From assembly GCA_001787465.1 (NCBI GenBank), contig MFXJ01000013.1, positions 13,941-20,271 on the forward strand: 6,331 bases of DNA, written 5' to 3'. Positions 1 to 6,200 of this stretch are shown here, piece after piece. A model generated the notes under the pieces. It searched no databases. It had not been told where the DNA came from and worked only from the letters and a program-made list of their open reading frames with translations. Origin of the DNA: Candidatus Peregrinibacteria bacterium RIFOXYB2_FULL_32_7 (GTDB taxonomy: Bacteria > Patescibacteriota > Gracilibacteria > UBA1369 > GWF2-33-10). Numbering within the stretch: position 1 is the stretch's first letter; the number at the start of each line of letters is the position of its first letter. A program made the position numbers and the translations under genes.

Positions 1-233
1 GTCCCAATTATCGGTAAAGGCAAAGGATCTATCATTACTGGAACTCCAAACGTTTGATACATACCAGGCACTAAAAAAGCGATATTCATTGGTAGAGCCA
101 AGCATCCTTTTCCACATGATAAAATTGACATGGCCTGCTCCAAAGCTCCTGAGAATTTATCAAGCGTTTCATCAACTTTTACTACAGCTGAATTAACGTT
201 AGTTTTAAAATCTTTTACTGCGGTAAAAACATC
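1..233 (-). other. C-terminal segment with CGKGC motif (continues past the window)
   Basis: From about residue 2033 the chain has an amphipathic probable helix (FTAVKDFKTNVNSAVVKVDE then TLDKFSGALEQAMSI). It is followed by LSCGKGCLALPMNIAFLVPG and a Pro/Ile/Met-rich tail (VPVMIDPLPLPIIGT) that runs off the left edge. The CxxxC pair is embedded in a hydrophobic stretch containing several prolines, so it is unlikely to be a simple transmembrane helix. No family is assigned and no stop codon is reached. Confidence 0.5.
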
Positions 234-3200
234 TTGCGGCCTACCTGGTAAATTATCCCATTCATTCGGAATGCCATCGCTATCATCATCACCTTGAAGC
301 AAACCACTTAAATAATCTGAAACTTCTTGAGGCACTTCGTCTTTTTGATAATCATCTGGTATCCCATCTTTATCATTATCAGGTGGTAAATCAATCGGCA
401 AATCAATATCATTTAAAGCATTTTCCGGTTCTGGTTCTGGAGTTAATTCCTGCAAATAGGAAATATAGCCTTTTTTATTTTTGCTTTGAGAAATCATTTG
501 CATTACCTGCCCAGAAGAATTGCCTTCTTGACTTAAAATCATATCTAAATACTCATCATCATTAAGATTAGTCAAAAATATTTTTGCTTTGGCAATGGCA
601 AAATTAGATTTCACCACCGTCTGATATTCGAAAATCATTTCAAAATTAGGCTCTAAATAAATATCTTGCACTAAAAATGGAGTTGATTCTTCGTTAGTAT
701 TAGAAATTTTTGGACCTTTATCTTGGCACGTTAAGCAAATCATACTATCTTCTACAAAAGTCAGCACATTATCTAAAATAATATCTTTAAATTTTAAATC
801 TTTAATAATTTGATCCCCGGTATTTTTCAAAGTAATTGTATATTTCACAATATCAAAAGGCTCTAAAATCCCTCCATTTAAATCAACCCCATATTTACTT
901 GAAGTTGAAAAATATTCTGTTTCATTTAGATACAAAAATTCTTCTGGTTTGGTAGAAGTTTCTATATCGGTTGGGATATTGATTTCTGGAATTTCCATAT
1001 CCCCTCCTTCCATCTCCGTATCATCCAATGTCCTCGTATTCGCTGGTGCAGAAGTAGAAGATGAAGTATCAGAAACTGGCGAACTCTCAGAATCAGACGG
1101 AGTTTCAGATATTCCTTCAAATTGAACGCTAACCTGACTATTTAAATTTAATTCCGGATCAATTTTTAAACCTAAATTAATAATTTCTTGCCCTGAAATT
1201 TTTTGATTTTGCTCTTCTTCAGTTGAAGCGACAACTGGCTGATCTGATCGCGCACCACGCCCTATTGATTGCTGAGGTAATTGATTAATTATTTCCATAT
1301 TAAATCCTCCGCCCTTATTATAAAACGCCTTCACATTCGCCAAACTATCTCCAATCACAAAATCAGGAAAATTATCATTATTCAAATCACCAACTTTCAC
1401 TGTTAAGACTTTAGCTTCTACATCTAAAGGTAAATATTCTCTTTCAAATTCACCATTATCATTACGATAAATATAAATACAAGCTGTTTCACCTTGCTTA
1501 CAACTTTCTTCAGTAACAACAATCAAATCTGTAAAACCATTTTGATCAAAATCTCCTTTATCAATGGCTCCAATCTCATTACTAATAAGCAAAATCTCTC
1601 CTCTATCTTTTAATTTACCGCTACCTTGATTTTGCACTAAATGAATAGAACCATTTTCATAAGCCACTAAAATATCCTCATTAAAGTCCCCATCATAATC
1701 AAAAGGCGCAATAATTTCTTTAATATTATCTTGTCCATTTAAAATTTGCTTGCCAATACTCTTATCATATCCGCTACTAGAAATGTCATTTCCATCTTGC
1801 GGTAAGGAAATAAGCGGATCACCAATTAAAAGACCTATTTCACTTGAATAAGATTTTGCCGATTCTCCCAGCGGTACACCACTTGAAAACAACAAAATAT
1901 GTTTATTCTCATTTTCAAATCCAATACCAGCCGTATCGTTTGCCGACTCCAAACTTAAATAATCAGATCCTGGTTTTTGCTCTGAAGAAATTAAATTTTC
2001 AGTATTAGTAATAAAATATCCAAATGGATCAAAACTTGATTGTCCAAATTTAGCTTTTTTTAATTTTAAATTTGTCGCATTTTTTGAAAGTTTTAAATAA
2101 ACTCCACTTTCTGCAATATTATTAATTTCATTTAATAAAATTACATCCCGATTTGGCTTAAAAATAAAATAAATTTGTCCAATATGTTCTGTTTTTTCCC
2201 AAATGTCCAAACTTAAATGATCAGAATTTTCATTCAAACTAACTTTATAATTCTCATCATTAATAACTACCGCCCCATTAACACTAACGGCAAGTTTCAA
2301 AGCTCCATCTTTAACTAATTTCAAGACCTTTGTTTCTACAGATTGCGAATTTCGAAGCCTTAATTTCGAATCGCGAATTTCAAATTGTCCTTCATATTCT
2401 GAATCAATATCTAAATATATCCCTGTTTCTTGAAGCGAAATATCTTTTGTTTCTACCAATGTCATTTCTGTATTTTTATCAAAAATTACAAAACTTTCTC
2501 CTAAAAGTTTTTGTTCTACCGGATCAATAAATTGAATTTTAAAAGGCGTTAATAAATTTGGAGAAGGAATAATGACCGCAGAAACGTAATTTTCATTAAT
2601 AATATTAATTTTTCCATTGGGATTTAATGAAAGCAAAATTTCGAATTGATCAGGATTTTCGGTTAAACTTAACGAAGACTCGGTTCTGCCTGAAAAAGCA
2701 AACCAGCTAGCAAAAGCATTTTCCTCATTCAAATCCGCACCAGCAAATCCAAGCAAATCCGCAAAAAGAACATTAGGATTAGTATTTTTTATAAATTCAT
2801 AATCCAAAGAATAAGTAGAATCCAAATCTAATGTTGCTGGCACTAAATTTTCTCCTTCAACTACAACATGGAGAATGCCAGAAATTCCTGAACTTAAAAT
2901 TTTGGTTTCGGCAATGCCATTTTCAACTTTTACCTCATCATTTTCAATTGTTCCAAAGTTTTTTGTAGCCTCTGTTAATCGAAATTTAAGTTCAGATACG
3001 GAATCTGTATAAACAAAATTTCCATATTGATCAAAAACTTTGGCTATGACCGAAATCGAATTTTGATTATCTAAATTCTTACTATCAGAGCCTAAAACAA
3101 TTTTATAAGAATCAGACGGCAAAATCTTTATAGTTTGAGTCGACGGCTCTATACCAACAGAAGAAACTGTAATATCCAAACTATCAACTTGCGTGCCAGC

Positions 3201-6200
3201 CTGAAATGAATTATGGGCAAGACCATTCTTTATTTCTAAATCTTGCGTATTTTGAATTACGCCAAGTGTTGAATTAGAAAGAGCAATTTGATACAAGACA
3301 TTAATATCGGTAATTAACTGATCATTGCCGTCTAAAATTTCAAGATTTAAATCCGCAAGATCAGAAGATCCTGCTTTGAGTTCCGCTTTATCGGTAATTA
3401 AATTAAGTTTTAAATCATCTCTTGATTCAATGCTAAAAACTTCTGTTATATTATTTATCTGAGCGGAAATTTTTATTTCACCTGGATATTTTGTCGAATT
3501 AATTTCAAAATTAACCAACCCATCAAAAGTACTAATTTGAATCCCATCTTCTTCTTCGCTTTCATCAGTCATATTTATAAATTGCCCTTCACCTTCAATT
3601 TTCAAAGTTACTGTTTGCAGACCGTCATTTGTTAAATTATCGTATTGATCATAAAGAACGATCTCGCCCTGAACTATAGAGTCGCCACCACTTGGAATAA
3701 TTCTAGAATTTGGCAAAATTTCAATTCTAGTTGGCGCGCCTGGATAAACAAATATATCTTTCTCATCCTCAGGCAAAATTTCTCCCTCAACTATTTTTGC
3801 CGCTACCTTCAAAATTCCGGCTTTTGTTTTACTTTCAAAAACTGTTTCTGCCTGACCTTTTGAAACTTTAATATTTCTTTTTTCTATTTCTCCAAATTCC
3901 TCCGTACTTAAAGTAAATTCTACAATGCTAGTATTATCCTGAACTTTTATATTGTCATCTTCTTGCAAAATTGTAGCTACAACATAAAGTTTAGAGACCC
4001 CATCAGCCGGCGTCCTAGTAGTTGAAACTTTAACAGCAGTATCAACGGCTTCTGTATTTTCCACTTCTTCAAAAACTTTATCTTCAGAAATGAAGTCCCC
4101 AATCACATCCACATAAGGATTAAAATTTTGATAAATTTCAAAAGAACTAAGCGGTGTAGAGTCACCTATTAAAAATTCTTCCAAGTCAGTAATTCCATCC
4201 TGATCGCTATCTAAAGATAATGGATCATAACCATTATTTATTTCATCGCCATCTGAAACGCCATCAAAATCGCTATCAACTTTGTTTGGATCCGAACCTA
4301 TCTTTATTTCCTCACTATCATTTACACCATCAAAATCACTATCAACCGGAGTTTTAACCTGAGGGGTTAAATTATCAGGAATCAAGGGATTGAAATCTAT
4401 CACTATTTCGTGTCCATCCAAATATTTATCATCATCAGTATCATTATCATTTGGATCAGTGCCAAATTGAAAAATTTCCGTATTATCGCTTAAACCGTCA
4501 TGATCTTCATCTTGAGTTTCGCAATCAAAAACATTTCCCAAAGTTTTTGAGATCATAATTGCAAATTCTCCCCTAGTAATATTTCCGGAGAGAAAATTCA
4601 TAAATTCTCCATTTGCTTTTATCTCTCTATCAAACCAACTTTCAAAACTCTGCAAATCATATTCATCAAGTTCTTTAAAACGATTTTCTGGATAAATTTC
4701 ATATCTCTTTGCCGTAATCACATAACTATAAAACCAAGGCTTATCTTCAGTTTCTTTTGAAATAACATCAACATCAGCCGCTTCCAAAATTATTTTTATC
4801 GCTTCAGCTCGCGTGATATTATTTGTTGGTAAAAAATAATTTTCAAATTCCCCACTTTGATATCCGCTTATGATTTCATCATTTTTTGCAAACTCAACGC
4901 AATATTGCAAATCCTCAGTAATATCTTGATCAGGAAAAGGATTTTGCAAATAAATTTTATCAATTTCAGCCTTAATTTTTTCATTAAAAGCTGTACAATT
5001 AACGCATTGAAGCGCAAGCGCTAATTTCACCAATTCTTCTCTAGTAATTGATTTATCAGGCATGTAGGCGATAGCAGTTTCTCCATTTGAAGATACTAAA
5101 TAACCTTTTATTACTCCGCGTTTCAGCAATTTCAGAATTGAATCAAAAGCTTCATGGAAAACATCAACATCAATAAAAAGTTCTTTTTCTAAAGCAGTCG
5201 GATCATAACCGGAATTTAACTCTGACCAATCATCAAAATTATCCAAATCTGTATCAACCTTTAAATAATCAGTACCTAAAAACTTTTCTTCCAAATCTTT
5301 AAGTCCATCAGCATCAGTATCTTCAGCAAAAATACTAACAGCTTTAGCAATTTGAATAAATGATTTTAAAAACTTAAACGAAACCGGTTTTGAAACTTTT
5401 TCTTCTGCGGAAAATTTTTCAATATTATAAGTACTATCTTGCGGATGAAAATTTATTTCAGCTAATATTTCCTCTTCCTGATTTAGAACATACCAATTAA
5501 AAATATTATCATCTTGGAGTGCTAACTTATATTCCGGCGCCAAAGACACGGCTCCATATCTATCAACTTCCCCAATAATTAAATTCTGAATGTCTTTTAA
5601 AATTATTTTATCTTCCTTTACTTCAGAAAATATATCTTGCAGTTTAATTAAAATATAATTTTCCAAAGTCTCATCCCGGCTTACTTTATCTCCTTGAACC
5701 GCGACTAAATTTGCATTTTCAAAATTAATCACAATAAAAGATAAAAGTGAATTATCATCTCGTTTTCTGATTTCAATTCTACTCGGAGAATTTGCTGATT
5801 TTTTAGCTACCAAAATTTCATAATTAATATCTTTCAAATCTATTTTCCCATCAATTTGAGAAAGTTCAGCTATAACATCTCCAATTTCATTTTTTATAAG
5901 CAGTCCTTTAATTGTTTCTTCCGTATAAATAGTTTTCTCTCCTTGTTTTGTATCTTTTCTAAAAACTGTTAATTTCAAAGTTTCCTTAGTGCTTTCCAGA
6001 ATTACTCTATTTGAATTATTAATTTCTTGCCTGCCTTGCCTGGACTTTAACGAAGATGAATTTTCTTGATTCACTACTACAGGATAAATTTTTACACTGC
6101 CGCTGTTAAAAGTCGATAAAATATTAAATGTCGCCTGACCATTAATTAAACTTTGAGGATTTGGACTGGCAATTTTAAAAATTTCTTCTTCAGTATTAAT

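Larger units (their letters stand above)
1719..2825 (-). other. Long beta-rich region with internal repeats, family not recognised
   Basis: Residues about 1169-1536 match no family I can name. After a short strand comes a Gly/Ala/Phe-rich segment (2685-2771, ADLLGFAGADLN then FASWFAFSGRTESS). The rest consists of short amphipathic strands separated by Asn, Asp and Gly turns. Internal similarity is visible: FVIF...TGIYLDID against YFIF...SGVYLKLS, and SDHLSLDIWEKTEHIG against SDYLSLESANDTAGIG. This suggests repeated units of roughly 85-107 residues. It sits between the Ig-like stalk and the propeller-type repeats, where a display or ligand-binding head could lie. That role is inference. Confidence 0.5.

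Noticed and set aside
1..233. C-terminal hydrophobic stretch as a transmembrane anchor or LPXTG-type sorting signal
   Set aside because: No LPXTG-like motif or basic tail is visible, the stretch is broken by several prolines and a Cys pair, and the stop codon is outside the window.
383..565. 60-codon plus-strand ORF
   Set aside because: It lies antisense to the TSP3/DUF11 end of the giant gene, has no recognisable motif and is explained by chance in A+T-rich DNA opposite a strong coding frame.
2341..2395. Repeated gcgaattt and ttcgaa words resembling an inverted repeat
   Set aside because: The matches are short and imperfect and lie inside a well-conserved reading frame (RDSKLRLRNSQ). They look like codon repetition rather than a regulatory or mobile-element end.
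2330..2530. 66-codon plus-strand ORF rich in Leu and Phe
   Set aside because: Its hydrophobic look results from being the complement of Lys/Glu/Asn-rich codons. It is fully contained within the minus-strand coding region and shows no family pattern.
3645..3863. 72-codon plus-strand ORF
   Set aside because: It is antisense to the Ig-like domains 1-2 and has no independent coding evidence.
4140..4523. Dockerin or EF-hand interpretation of the DxDxDG repeats
   Set aside because: The DxDxDGxxDxxE...GxDP pattern with 22-residue period and multiple consecutive units fits TSP3. There is no paired dockerin F-hand pattern, no EF-hand exiting helix and no cohesin partner in view.
5061..5063. First in-frame ATG as a possible start codon
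   Set aside because: It falls in the middle of SLH domain 1 and the frame is open with recognisable domains for 422 codons upstream, so it is an internal methionine.
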